DNA of 64,000 nt from Antitrichia curtipendula. Taxonomy: Eukaryota; Streptophyta; Bryopsida; Hypnales; Leucodontaceae. The position numbers and the translations under genes are program-made. The stretch covers positions 24,921,567 to 24,985,566 of the forward strand of contig OX579636.1 in assembly GCA_951230915.1 (NCBI GenBank), given 5' to 3'. Below are positions 35,238 through 47,539 of this stretch, one piece after another; the stretch's first letter is position 1; every line of letters starts with the position of its first letter. The notes below the pieces were generated by a model. That model was not told where the DNA came from. It saw only the letters and a list, made by a program, of their open reading frames with translations, and did no database searches.

Positions 35238-37135
35238 CAAATCACTCTCAAATGTACTACAAAAGGGGTCAGATCCAAAATTCCTGCACTAGAATTTTCT
35301 TAAAATCGTCCAATTTTTAACATATATTATAAAAAGAAGCTAATATTTGTCCTTTTTTACTAGTATTTGATTATAACTTTGACTTCATAAGATTTTTTTT
35401 AACAATAAGACGTAAATGTTTAGCTTATGCTCAACTTTTAGCTTGAAAACCAGTAGGTCAGGTTTTCCAAAGATGAGAAAAGCAATCGTTACCTAATTAA
35501 AAATAATGTGATTCATAAAAAAAAGATTAGGTGATATAATATAGATATGATATAGTGAAAAAGCACTCCATTATAAAAATTTAAGTTAATTGTTATTTTT
35601 TATAATATTCAGAAGTAAATAATTTCAAACGTCCTTTTGTATACTGAAATTATCTCAAATGGCAAACATGCAAACATGAAATATTTATATTTTAATTAAA
35701 CGAAGAGCACCACGTCGTTTAATTTTTGAAATAATTTCTTTGGATACACACTTTTACTACATCAAAAGTTCTAATATTGGTTTAAAAAAAATCCATGTTG
35801 TTTTCAAGGATAGACTATTCAAGATTGTTCCAAAAAAGTGAAGAATAGTAGAATAGGATATTTATAAATTAAAAAGTATGTTCTTTAAGGTCTACAAATG
35901 TTGCAAATTTTTCCCTTTAGAAGTTCTTATTATGTTAAAAGGCTATAAATATTTCATAAACTACATAATTCCTTCTTGAAGTAATTTGCAAGTACTAAAT
36001 TGAATTGACTTACACACACCTCATTTAATTTATTTATAGACTTAAAATTCAAGTTAATTATGATTTATTTTTGGTAAAATTATTAATAGATCTACATTTA
36101 CTTTAAATACTTTATTACCAGAATTGCATTAAAAATATCAAATACCATAGATTTTCTTCATAATTTATATACATGTGGATCTTGCACATTTAATACCGGA
36201 ACATTGGAATAATATATGAAAATTATCAACTATCGTAGATCATAGATACTCATTTGCACATCTTAATTTTTTTATCTAAAACAACAAAAAACAAAAACAA
36301 AGACCATCTTCATGTGTTCGTAGTGCATCATTACACTAAAATATAAATATTAGAAAAAATAGAAAAAAACTTTATATATTAAAATAACTTTTAAGTGGGC
36401 ACTGTGCAAGCTACAATATTGTAGTATTACAATATTTACAATAGCTTATAATTATATTAAGGCAATTCTCACCAACCATACAATCTTTAGGATACATGAT
36501 TATATTTAGGCTTTTGTCACATAGATTCTAATTCTATTTAAAAAACAAATTGAATGCTTACTGTACCTTTGATAACTTTATCAATAGAATGCAACTAATT
36601 ATGTTAAATTGTTTATAACTTGACATTACTATTGGTAGTCTAAATCTTTTTATTTTTATTTATTTTATAAACCTTATAAAGAATACATCTATACTATTAT
36701 ATTGTTAGATTTGTCCAATTTCAACTATACAAGTATAATTATCATCCACAAAAATCAAACAAAAGTTCTCTAATGTCTACACATTAACTTACATAAGATT
36801 TTTTTATCAATAAAAATTGCATGAATCATTCTTTTTTTTCATCTAAACTCCCAATGGTTGAACATACGGAATGGATTTATATGTATATGTGGCTTTAAAA
36901 ATGAAGAAAGATTACTAATAAATTCAAAAAGACATTCAAGTCAAGTTGCATGCCTTAAAAGTGCTCTAAAAATGGGCGGCATTAACTTCAGATACATTCT
37001 CCATAGTAAGCTTAGAAGAATTAGCTACAACAATGGCGGCTACTTATGAAGAGAACATTCTAATACTGTTAGTGCAAGTCAAAAAGACAAACAATAGCAA
37101 ACTTTCTCCCTTGATCTAAGGTGCAGTGAACTTAC
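35238..37135. other. AT-rich spacer
   Basis: Very AT-rich with many homopolymer runs. No convincing exon, RNA gene or terminal repeat was found. Confidence 0.5.
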
Positions 37136-37252
37136 CTGAACCTTTTCGAGGCCTTCTTCAGAAAGTACGCCATAGCTGTCCTGGATTTGCTCGATATCCC
37201 ATTTGTTGTGCTTGATGCAGCCTATTCCAAGTTTGAAACTGACAAGTCCCTT
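37136..37252 (-). pseudogene. Isolated exon resembling phenylalanyl-tRNA synthetase alpha
   Basis: On the minus strand a frame reads KGLVSFKLGIGCIKHNKWDI and then EQIQDSYGVLSEEGLEKVQ, ending at a good donor (CAG|GTAAGT at 37136/37135). The F-K-(I/L)-G...NKW pattern resembles the N-terminal region of eukaryotic cytosolic PheRS alpha (VFKIGCSQ..KNKW in plants). No other exon of that gene is seen on either side. It is probably a captured or left-over fragment. The identification rests on a short motif remembered from the family and is tentative. Confidence 0.35.
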
Positions 37253-37729
37253 GTTATTTTTGGATATAGAAGCAGCTTATCCCATGGCAATTAATTCCAT
37301 TTTAGGGTCACTGGATGACGAAAATATGAAAAAAACAAAGCTGGATTCATCTACACCATTCAGTACGTGTAAATTTAGTGGAATTTTGAATCCAAAGGCT
37401 AGAAATTTTCTATCATGGTTTACGTGAGATTGGGGCATCTCTGCCGTTCATTCTACGCGAACTCTCTCGGTTGTCAATTTTTGCAGTCTTTTTTTGTGTT
37501 GAGAGTAATGAGTGTCCCATGTCTGTGTACCACGACTCTGTGCTTTTACCTTCGAAATTTTGAGATGTTGTAGGAGTCGCAGCCAACCTGCACTTGAAGT
37601 TATTTTCCTTGCATGTGAGAGTGTATGGCCGTTAAGCTTGAGATCGAAGGATTCTGAATTAATAGTCTTTGTAGTTTCTCTTTGTATTTGAAGCCTTTGA
37701 GAGTTGTAATTTGATATTGTTGTCACAAG
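37253..37729. other. Spacer or 5' part of the transposase-like locus
   Basis: No coding exon is clear. Any terminal inverted repeat of the transposase-like element that follows could lie here, but I found none. Confidence 0.3.
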
Positions 37730-40700
37730 TTGCATGTTGAGATGCTGATAGATGGAAAGAAAACGCTAGTGCAAACAGAAATCACACAATACTTTAATCC
37801 CCGTACTTCAACTTATGTTCAATATACTCTCCCACAGTTTTACCCTTTAGCTCATATTATTGTTTCCTTAACAACAGAACTTGTAGAATCACTACAACAA
37901 GAACCTGGTGTTGGATCAGTTAATAGTTTATCTCGGATTTTTGAGACTCCTAGAAGTGAATGGAGGGCAAGAGCGTAATGAGCAGGAAATGTGTAGTAGG
38001 AGTCCAGACACTTTTGTTAGTAGGGTTTGTCCAGGAAATAATAACTCAGACAAGAAGGTAGTCAACAGAGTTGTATTTCCGACTTCCACAAAAAAACGTA
38101 GTCGATCAAGCTCGCAATCCTCTCCAACCTGTAGTTTTGGCAATGGTCTTGGTTCATTATAAAATATAGCTGGTATGTCTACGGCCACGTAAGAGAGCAT
38201 GATCACATACTGTCATTTGCAGAAGTTGTACACGATTTTTGCTCATATTTTTTTGTGACTCTTTGTATTCTTCAATATTTCCATCCATGTAAATCTGAAG
38301 ACCAAAAGTTTGAACTTGCAACTTTTGATCATCATCATAAATGGTTAAAGCTTGTCCAACATTAGTAACACACTGTTTTTGAAACACCCCTTGCACGCGA
38401 TGACTCCGATGAGGATATATAGATATGAGATCATTTAAACTCTCACTGTGGATTTTGATCCAAACTAAAGTGTGTAATGAATGAAATCAATACAAGTAAG
38501 TGGTCACCATTTGTACTTATTTGAAATCCATGCAAATAAGAATGTTGTCAATATTGTGACGTTCTTTCCTGCCTACCAGTTATAGATTTTTTCAATTTGT
38601 TTGGAGTTCTCGTTGCCGACTTTGATATTAAGAAACAACAGGCTTTGATGTAGCAAATAACAGTATGCTTGAACTTCACATAAGAATGTTGCGCATGCAT
38701 AGTAATAGGACTTAATGTCATTCAAATTAAGGTGTTTAGATTTTAGGAAATCCCTGTCTGTATTGTTTTCAATTAAGCAACTAGTTCACTAATGTGTGCA
38801 TGTTTTATTGTCCAGCCATAACGTCCAGCAAAGCTACAACAACAGCTACTAATGGGTGATGAGAAGAAGAAACGAAAAAGTAGGAATAGAACTGCCAATC
38901 TTGTTGAGACGAAATTAGAAGCTGAAAGAGTAAAGAACCATCTTTACAAGCAACAGTCAAGATCCAGATTGAAGGCAACAGTGCAGGAGAGTCAATTTGC
39001 CATTCCTAGAACAGATTCAACTTCCGTTTGTGTGGGAGCACCATTGAATGACGAACGTCTGACTGGAATGCTAGTACGGGACTGTGCTACATACATCAAG
39101 ACTTCCTTAAGAGGATGCAATCTAGCAAAGCAGTCACGTGTCTTAGAGAAGGTGATTTTTCATCCTGTTCTCCAATCCGTTCTACCAGAGTATTTGCAAA
39201 ATATTTCAGAGATCAAGCAAAACCATATTTTGCTTTCAAACTTTAAGGAGGGAGTGACAACTAACGTGCTAGTCGAAAGTAAATCAAAGAGAGTTGTTGC
39301 GGCAAAACACATGCTCTGCCATCTAGCAACAACTTCGTCTTTCGGAAGTCAAAGAGGTGCTTCAAAAGCTCTAGGCATTGATAGGCAAAATATTACAAGG
39401 CTTGTGTCAATTCGCTTTATCGACAGTACTGCAAAGGCCTTTTGGAATCCACCAAAGAGGGCAACAAGAAGTGATGCTCTGTCTGTGAATGTGAGATCAT
39501 TGGTCATTGAGTGGTGGACGGTTGAGACAATTGTATCACCAAACCGGAAACAAATCCGATGACTTCACATTGGTGTGAAGCTGTATGAGAAACATCCAAC
39601 TCATTTTTTGGAGGAATCATAGGTACCTATTTTATTTGCTTGTAGGCCATAGTATATGTTTCTTCCCAAATACTAGTTCTGTATTTTTATATAGAAATTG
39701 TACACCATAGTTAGATCCATTTAATCAAATGGGTTACGATTCAATTTTGTAAAAGGGCAATTTATGATAATAAATATTGTATTTCTGTATCATGGTTTAG
39801 CTTACAAGAAATGCTTTGGTCTTGAATACTTAATCTTTTCAAATTCCTTCACAACATATTTTCAAAGTTCAAAAAATCATTTTTCTACATGTTAATGAAA
39901 TTGTTTGAAAATTGCCTGTGGTGTAATGACACTTTGATTTCAAGCTCAAAGACAGCATGATGATGTTGTGCTTTTAAAGGACTTCATAATTTTTGTTGTT
40001 TTTGAATGCATCACTACAGTCCTTTGGAAGCAGATTCTTGCTTTTGGCTTGCTATGTAATGACTACTTTGCTTTTTTGAAGCAGTACGAAGGACTACTAA
40101 TGGCCTAATGACTCCATGAGTCTTTACTCAGTTCTGAGTGAGTCCTTTGTCAATGGACCTGGAGTCCTTCACTAGTTACAGTCCTTTTTGAGTCCTTTTC
40201 TTTTTGAGTCCTTTCCTTTTTGAGTCCTATTGCTTTTCAAGTCTTTTCCTTTTCAAGTCCTGTGTTTTATGAGTCCTTTGATTTATGAGATGTTTGCTCT
40301 CCTAGTGCTTCACAAATCCTTCACTATTATTTTACAAGTCCTTTACTATTGCTTTATAAGTGTTCTTTGATTGCTTTAGTGGATTGCGAAGTGATGATGT
40401 CTAAATATTTCATGTACTTGTGTACAATGGAATGGGAGATGGACAGATGGTTTAGAGTTGCCTACATAGAACTTTGAGCATCTTGAATTTTGGTTTCATT
40501 GTGAATTGATGATTTCAAAATGTTCAATGGATTATGAAGTGATGGTTTTTTAATGTTCCAGCTGTGGTTTAGGGTGGAATGGGAGATGCTTTACGGTCTA
40601 CCTCTAGAATTTAGAGCATTGTAAAACATGGTGGAGTGAATTTTGGTGATCCATACACTCAAAATTTATGTACTTGAAAGTCGCAAGTATTAGAGCTTTG

Positions 40701-43182
40701 TAGACAAATTTTGTTACTCACAAATACATCAATGACTATGTTTTCAGTTGAAAAGCCAGAGAGTAATTATACATTTGAGTAAAATGTAATTCTTTATAAT
40801 TCATAGAAACATTCCTAGTCATTATGAAATGGTGATTTTTTAATTTTAAATGGAGCAATTTAGAGGGTGACCAAAAGAAACACTTTCCACAGTTTTGTTT
40901 AGACTATGAAGTTCATTGGTACAACAAAAGAGTCACAATGTTCCAACAAACAGAATTATTAGTTGCATAAATACAATTCCACTACAAGATGTTAAATCAA
41001 AAAACAATACATACAATTCTGCTATAAGATGTCTAGTTGTAAAACAACACATATATTTAGTTGCATTTACTTTATATGATATTCATATAATCCCATTAAA
41101 TATTATATGTTGAGAACAAGTTGTATAGTTCAGAGATGGAAACTCTGATGACCACTGCATTGTTTGACTGCTTCTAATGCTTCATACTATTTCAAATACT
41201 GCTATAGTGTAAGCCCAAGTAGTTTCAAGTGACTACAGTATACTGATTAATTTGGGACTTTCTTTGTGCAGTTGGATTTCTTCACACGTTTCAAGCAGCA
41301 ATACCCAGACATCAAGATCATGCTAACAGCCTTCTCCAATTTGAAGCCTTATTTTGTGAAATGATTGACAGAATGGAATACATGTGTCTGCTGCTATCAC
41401 AGCAAAATGGAGGAACTCCGTGTCGGAATTAATGCCATGAGGGCAAATAGACAAGGGATCCACAAAGATTGTGTCTGTGTTTGTGAAATTTGTCGACCTC
41501 CTGGAACACCAGAGGACGTGATTGGATGTCAAGCCTACACTTGCAAGTACAATCGCCTTTCAGATTTGTGGTGCTCAGTCCTTTGTGCAAAGCCGGAGTA
41601 CTCAGAGTTCCATCGACGTGAATGTCTACTTGGAGCTTGTCCAAATTGTGGCATCCAAAATTTGAAGGTGTGTCCCAGCGAAGTAGCAGACAATGGCCTG
41701 CTAGTACAGTGGGGGAGGCTCACAAAGGTGGTGGTGGGGAAAGATGCGAATGGTGCTGACAAAAAAGCTACTAGGTTGGAGTATGTCCAAAGCAGTCTAC
41801 TAGAGTTGTTGGATTACCTAAGAGCATGTTTGCCAGAGTTTATAAAACACAACTGGATCTCAAGATGGCAAGCACAAGAGTTCAAATTTGCCTTCTAACA
41901 TAGTCGTCTCCTGCATTGATTTTAGTGAGAACTACGCTTTCAAGATGCAAAACGAGGTCCAAGACATGCACTGGTATAACTTTCAAGTATCTATACTTGG
42001 GACATCACGTACCGACAAAATCCAACATACAGCCCCTCCGATCCTTCTACTCGCATTTTGAAAGAGGTACACTATTATATATCAGATGACAAACAGCATG
42101 ATACCCTCTTTGTCCAACATTGTTTTCGATTACATTGGTAGTATTTGCAGAGTCAGAAGTGCTTTCCAGAGCGCCATGTTGTGTGGTCCGATGGATGCAG
42201 TGCATAATTCAAAAGTGCTAGAGCTTGGTACTTCATTTCACAATATCCGCAAATCACAATGTGCCCTGAACTAGAAAGCGGGATGTCCATGACCTGGAAT
42301 TATTTTGCTAGCAGCCATTGGAAGGGAGAAGTGGACGGATGTGGTGCACTTTTGAAGTGGGAGATCAGAAAGGAACAAGTGAGGCCTGAAGCCACTCGGA
42401 TCCAGAATGCTCATGACGTTGTGCAGTACATGCGATTGCAATCAACAAAAGTTCATGCACATGCAGCCTATCCAAAGGTGCAAAAGGAGGTGAATCTAAA
42501 TTTTTGGGAAGTGAAGATTGATGATGTTGATAGATCTTTGCCATATGACTGCTCCACCATTGCCGGTAGTCGTTCTATGCACTAAGCAAAAAGTGTGTCG
42601 TGCCAAGATGTAACATTGTTGTAGTATAGGCAGCTTTCTTGTTCCTGTTTTGCCTATGAGGGAATTCTTGAAGAGGAATGCGAAGAGACTGCACATGTTC
42701 CAAGATTATGTTTGAAAAGATTGAAACCCAAAGTTTGTTCCGAAGCCAGAAGATTGGTTATGGACCAAGAGGAGGAAATGGAATGTGGAGAAGATGGCGA
42801 AGTACTAGCAGAGATTGTCAGCATTGGCAATAATGTTGCTATGCCTGCCCACGTTGATTCAGGTGAAGTTTTTTGGCTTTTTCAGTGTGACAAGCCAATT
42901 CATGAGGTTGCTATGACTTTTCAGGATAGATTTGGAAATACCTACCTAGTCGGAGAGTTTGTGATTAGAGGCCATTGGTATGAGATATTACAAGACGGAA
43001 GTAGGACATACTATCTAGATGACAGTGTTGGACCTGACTACATCTACTCACACCTTGTGAAAGTAGCTAAGTTTGCTATGTTGCCTACACGCCATAGATG
43101 TAGAGGTAGTCGACCTACTTATGAGTTGTCGGCTGAGACATTGCAAACAATCAACCATGTTTTTGAGGAACCGCTTGACTAG
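37730..43182 (+). pseudogene. Decayed DDE-type transposase-like gene
   Basis: Coding blocks lie at 37730-38160 (basic, KKRSRSSSQSS), 38820-39629, 41271-42583 and 42640-43182. The block to 39629 and the one from 41271 look like exons: a TTTGTGCAG acceptor is present, and the donor region is TAG|GTACC where CAG|GTACC would be expected. The catalytic-like part has CIDFSENYAFK, then (after a frame change) VWSDGCSAQFK, then a NYFASSHWKGEVDG motif. This order of two acidic residues and an H-x-KG-x-x-D motif is seen in DDE-type transposases and related eukaryotic proteins. A cysteine-rich stretch (CVCEICRPPG, CKYNRLSDLWC, CPNCGIQN) precedes it. The C-terminal block (FVIRGHWYEILQDG, MLPTRHRCRGS) is open. 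In-frame stops at 39560 and 41362 and several frameshifts show it is not functional. The exact superfamily is not identified. Confidence 0.6.
40019..40380 (+). repeat. AGTCCTTT-rich intronic repeat
   Basis: The hexa/octamer (G)AGTCCTTT recurs many times at irregular 15-25 bp spacing, for example TTTTTGAGTCCTTTTCTTTT and TTCAAGTCTTTTCC. It lies in the presumed intron of the transposase-like pseudogene. The same word dominates the 41-bp minisatellite at 52.2 kb. Confidence 0.75.
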
Positions 43183-43823
43183 TTTATAAGAACTTCCAAA
43201 ATTTCACCACATCTATTCTTATTCATGTACTTGTTTTGTTACAGTTGTTTGGATGCGCTATCTTTGCTTTTCTATTGAACTGGTGAATTTGACCATTACA
43301 TGGTTCTGAGGGCACACACTGTGCTACAACTGCAGCAACAGAAGTAGTTCCGGTAAGTAACATGCATGCAACATTGAACTGACCTTAGTTAAATACCAGC
43401 ATTATTTAAAAGTTTTAAGTAGATCTAGATTTCACAAGATCAGTCCCATACCTTATAATGAGTCAGCACGGTGTTCCATAAAGGCTGCTTACTAAGGACC
43501 TTTGGATTGCCCAAAATCACAATTCCAAAGCGACATCGAGTCGTTGTGGATCATTAAAAAACCTAGTTCCCTAGAATAAAGTTTCACAACATACTTCAGT
43601 TGATTATCACAACCTTGTCTAGAACCCTGTACACCCTGAATTTGAATCAGATTCTAAGGGCTGGAGGAAGGAAATTTGTACATTGTAGGAGATTGTTAAA
43701 TTCATTTTCTCATATCTTGGAAGTCGAGTCTACTTGATTACTAGACCTTGTTCCCTCCAAATGAATTTAAGAATCTGATAAACGAGATTCATGTAAATTT
43801 GGAACATGAGCAATGTCAGGGCT

Positions 43824-44003
43824 TGTGAAAAAAAATCTCTGTAATTAATGAATCTGACGTGATGTTTCCATAGATATGCAATTTCATCGGGTTATTATGG
43901 CATACTCCGACGTAATGAAAAAAAATCTCTATAATTAATGAATCTGACGTGATGTTTACGTAGACATGCAATTTTATCGAGTTTAGGGTGGTGTACTGCG
44001 ACG
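43824..44003. repeat. 90-bp tandem duplication
   Basis: Two adjacent copies are offset by 90 bp. Both contain AAATCTCT(G/A)TAATTAATG, AATCTGACGTGATGTTT, ATGCAATTT and CGACGTA(A/G)TG with a few substitutions. The copies include TGACGT core motifs (TGA/bZIP-type sites), though function is unknown. Confidence 0.85.
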
Positions 44004-44891
44004 TAGTGACTGTGAGTGCTGAAGTTTAAGTATGCAATTAATGACAACGGCTATTCATTATCTCCAAACTGTCCCCTCAATCGGCAAGTCTTAGAAAAAT
44101 AAATTAGGGTCGACAGTGATCGGAGGTTGTGTGCATTGCATCCTTCCCTTCTTCCCCATTGCAGGCATTCTGCTTGGTGCATAGTGCTTCAAGTGTAGTT
44201 GATCCACGGTCCGCACTCTCTTGAGTCAGAAGCGCAGTTGCTGTAATTTCATGTTGGCCCGCACTCTTCAAGCCAGTAAGCAATTTCTGAACGGCTGTTT
44301 GAGATTAAGTGAGCAAGCGAGTAAGGGAATTTTGAACGACAATTTGAGAGGATTCTTCAATGAATGTGCAGTGATTTGGGAGAATGATAGACAAGAAGCA
44401 GAAGTTCTAAGTTGACGGTGTGTGAGAGGATCTGATTCTTGCATAATTTGGTTCAACTTCTAGTCGGCTCGATCAAGGTAGCGAGGATGTGTTTTCAAGT
44501 GGAAAAGTGCTGGTCAAACAGGTCCCACAACGTTCGAATTCTGTCGTCATAAAGTATGCAGTGTATTCATTGACAATATTGTATTCTCATAGTCGGGGTG
44601 TTCAGAAATTGATTGCTGAGGGATGTGACTGTAGAATCCTACAAGTTCGGTTATTGTGGAAGTATGTTGTAGCTCCTCTGTAACTCTCATGAATTGAAAG
44701 TCAATCCAATAAGTTTGGTTATTCTAGAAACATGTTTTCACTTTATTGCCACGTTAATAGAAGTAGTGCATCAACTAGACTTTCTTTCTTGAGTATCTGT
44801 GCGGTTTAAGATACAAAATTTGTTGCATTCAAGATTCTTCCTTAAGAGAATCTATTACAAGCAATACTTCATAAATATATTTGAGTTTTGA

Positions 44892-44985
44892 AAATGTTAT
44901 CGGTCAGTGTATAGGGAGAGCGAAGAAATGTTATCGGCCAGTGTATAGAGAGAGTTCTGAAATGTAATCGCTCTAAGAGAGCCAT
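44892..44985. repeat. 34-bp tandem repeat
   Basis: Units start at 44892, 44926 and 44960, with core AAATGTTATCGG(T/C)CAGTG and TATAG(G/A)GAGAG. The third unit is degenerate. Confidence 0.8.
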
Positions 44986-45741
44986 AAAGATTAGAGAGAC
45001 AAGTGTTGTGATCCAATGGCTGCTGTGATTTAAAATTTGAACCTCTGTAAATTATACTTAACCGATTGCAATCAAGTAGTTGGTTGCAATTGATCGACCG
45101 CCTACCTAAACCTTCCAGCTTACACTGATGAAATAGTTGCGACCACCTGTCGCGACCAAATAGTTATTCCACCTTACACCAACGAAGATTGAAACAGCTT
45201 ACATCCCCTTCTGTAATTGATAATCAACCAAATTGGGTATATGACTTCAAAATCAAAATTCAGTGATTAAGTTCAATGTATGCGGTAAGGAAAGTAGGAA
45301 ACCCAATTTTATGTTTGGATGCCCTTGCAGATTGAACTTCACGACTGTAATATATTTGTAAGATCTTAAATTACGAGAAGGGAGTGTCGATGACTTCACG
45401 GCTTCACCAACAAAAGGTACAGTCATATATGTCTTCTAGAAGTTCTTTTGAAGGGAATCCAAGCTATACTTGTGTACTCTTGTAAAAATTGGACTTCTAA
45501 TTCTTGGCAAATATTGGAAGACTGTTATGCTTTTATTTGCCCTATATGTAAATCATGCTTGTACTTGTACTTCCTGTATTTCTGAATTTGGCTTGCTAAT
45601 TCCTGCTGCGATCTTGGTTGTTGTGATTTTGGCTGTTGTACAGGTCGCAACAGATGCATTGGTGATGTAATAGTGGGGGCATTCTGCAAATGAATAGAAG
45701 CTGAAGACTAAAGCCTACCAAACCTAAACCCAATCGACAGG

Positions 45742-47539
45742 ATGGCAAGCCAGACCGTAAACCATGACAATCTTTTGACCTTACACTATGGCAAAAAAGA
45801 TTGGTTTAATATTATATGTGGACTCAATGATACAGGTCTAGTTCCTGGTCAAACCCTTACTGAAAATCATATCTCAAAGCAAGATTGTATAGACCTATTT
45901 GGTGATCAAAAAGCAAACAATGGGTTCAAAGTTGGTAAACAGTCAGAGTTCCGTGACCATGTCGTTTGGCTATGGAAGCGTATTCATCAAGCTGACAGAC
46001 CACCAAACAACGATGTTGGCCTCAAGATTTGCCAAGGGATTCTTTATGAGCACCGTCGCGGCCTAGGCACAGCGGATTGGGCACAATTTGCAGTGAACAC
46101 AGTCAAGTGGTTCCAGGCCTCTAAGAGAATAACAAAGATGCATTCTGATTGGGCATATGCTTTTCCTTCAATTACCATTGATGTGGCCAGTGGAAAGGCT
46201 GTGTGCAATAAGCATCCTACAACACCAGTTCAAGGAAATTCAAGAATTTTCAAAGTCCCTACAACATCCTGTGAAGTAAGTCCAAAACTAATATTTAGTC
46301 ATGCATTACATTTTATGGATTAATTTCAAATCTTTATTTCTATTTTTTCATTTTTTATTAGTGACAACAGTGATGTGAACTTCATATATGCAGGGTGAAG
46401 CAAAGAAAAGAAAAGTAGAAATTTCAGTCACAGAAAACAAGGGGAATAAGATCAGTCCAAATAAAATTAAAGTGGAGTACATTCCAATGCATGTTTCAAC
46501 TCCAATTGCAAAAATTCCAACTCCAGATCCAATTCCACATCCAATTCCAGAATAATTGAACCATCCTCTCTTTTCAAATAATTTGAAAAACATTTTTATG
46601 TGGGCAAGGGTGACTTAGATATTCTCCTCTAGTACTTATTATTAATCTACTTCTTAATTTTATATTATTATTTTTTTCTTTTTTAGGGCCTCGAAAGATT
46701 TTGAAGACATGCCTTCTACAAGCACTCCACCTCCGGAAATTCCAAGTCCCAAGTAATTGAAACTTCCACTCCTTTCAAATAATTTATGAAGCTTTATTTT
46801 TTTTTCAAGGATGACTTAGATACTCCTTTAGCCCTAAATTATTAATCCCCTTCTAACTTTTTTGTGTTTATATTATGCTTTTTAGGGCCTCAACAGGTTT
46901 TGAAGACATGCCTTCTGGATGCATTTCAACTCCCAAAATTCCAACTCCAAAGTACTTGACACTTGTATTCTTTCAAAACAATTAGTATATTTATTTTTTG
47001 GTCTAGGGGTCATTCAAATACTCATTTACTTCTTGATTATTAATCTCCTTCTAACTTTTAGTATTGTTATATTTTGTAATTTCAGGGCCTTTGCAGATTC
47101 TAAAGAAACGCCTTTTGGATGTACTCCAGTGTTTCTAAATGCGCTCCAACTTTTCCGGGTTGACATTGAGCGGGCAGTAAATGTGAGTATCAAGGACTTG
47201 GAAGAGCAAAAGATCAGGTTGAAAACTATTTTGGACCACAATTGCCATGATGTAGAAGTGGCCACCGCAACTGTCAAGAATTTGATGGAGGAACTTGAGA
47301 GTGCAAAAATAGTCTTATCAGGTCCTGCCATTGATGATAACCATGGAGAAGTGAGATGCATCGAATTTGCAATCAAGTCTGGAAAGAATAAATTAAACTC
47401 AAACAAAGCAAAGTATAATGAGGTGTTAAAGGAATGGCATCTTCAAGTGAAGTTGCTCACAGAGAAATCCCAAGGGCAAAAAATATTGGAGACACACTTT
47501 CGATTCAAGGACGAGGAAGACCAACCATTTGCCTTTTGA
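45742..47539 (+). CDS. Unknown family protein A, N-terminal shared domain plus coiled coil
   Basis: Exons are 45742-46275, 46394-46551, 46687-46752, 46886-46951 and 47086-47539; together they keep phase and give about 425 aa. The N-terminal 130 residues (KKDWFNIICGLNDTG, QTLTENHISKQDCIDLFGD, ADWAQFAVNTVKW) match the start of the minus-strand gene at 54.3 kb in pattern. Exon 2 is basic (KKRKVEIS, a possible nuclear signal) and then proline-rich. The two 66-nt exons encode FEDMPS-type linkers. The last exon encodes a long coiled coil (ERAVNVSIKDLEEQKIRLKT and ELESAKIVL). The donor after exon 2 is AT instead of GT at 46552-46553. If not spliced, translation stops at once at TAA 46553-46555, leaving about 230 aa. 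Function is unknown; helical-scaffold or regulatory roles are only guesses. Confidence 0.65.
46500..47110 (+). repeat. Tandemly duplicated exon-intron modules
   Basis: Three consecutive introns (from 46552, 46753 and 46952) share sequence from donor to acceptor: (G/A)TA(A/C)TTGA near the start, TTTCAAA(T/A) soon after, then GTGACTTAGATA-type and TTATTAATC(T/C)(A/C)CTTC blocks and TTTTAGGGCCT at the end. The two enclosed exons are both 66 nt. So a module of roughly 200 bp, with intron and exon, has been copied in tandem. Confidence 0.85.

Larger units (their letters stand above)
43183..45741. other. Spacer with tandem repeats, possibly including 5' untranslated exons
   Basis: This stretch holds two tandem repeats (listed separately) and no supported protein exon. 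From about 44.1 kb the composition becomes more exon-like (TTGCAGGCATTCTGC, ATCAAGGTAGCGAGG). This may be the promoter and untranslated leader of the gene starting at 45742. The last 70 bases before that ATG have the look of a leader. Confidence 0.4.

Noticed and set aside
33617..35320. Very long ORFs coding (Tyr-Gly)n, (Met-Asp)n and antisense (Ile-His)n
   Set aside because: They exist only because the TATGGA repeat has no stop codon in any frame. There is no gene context.
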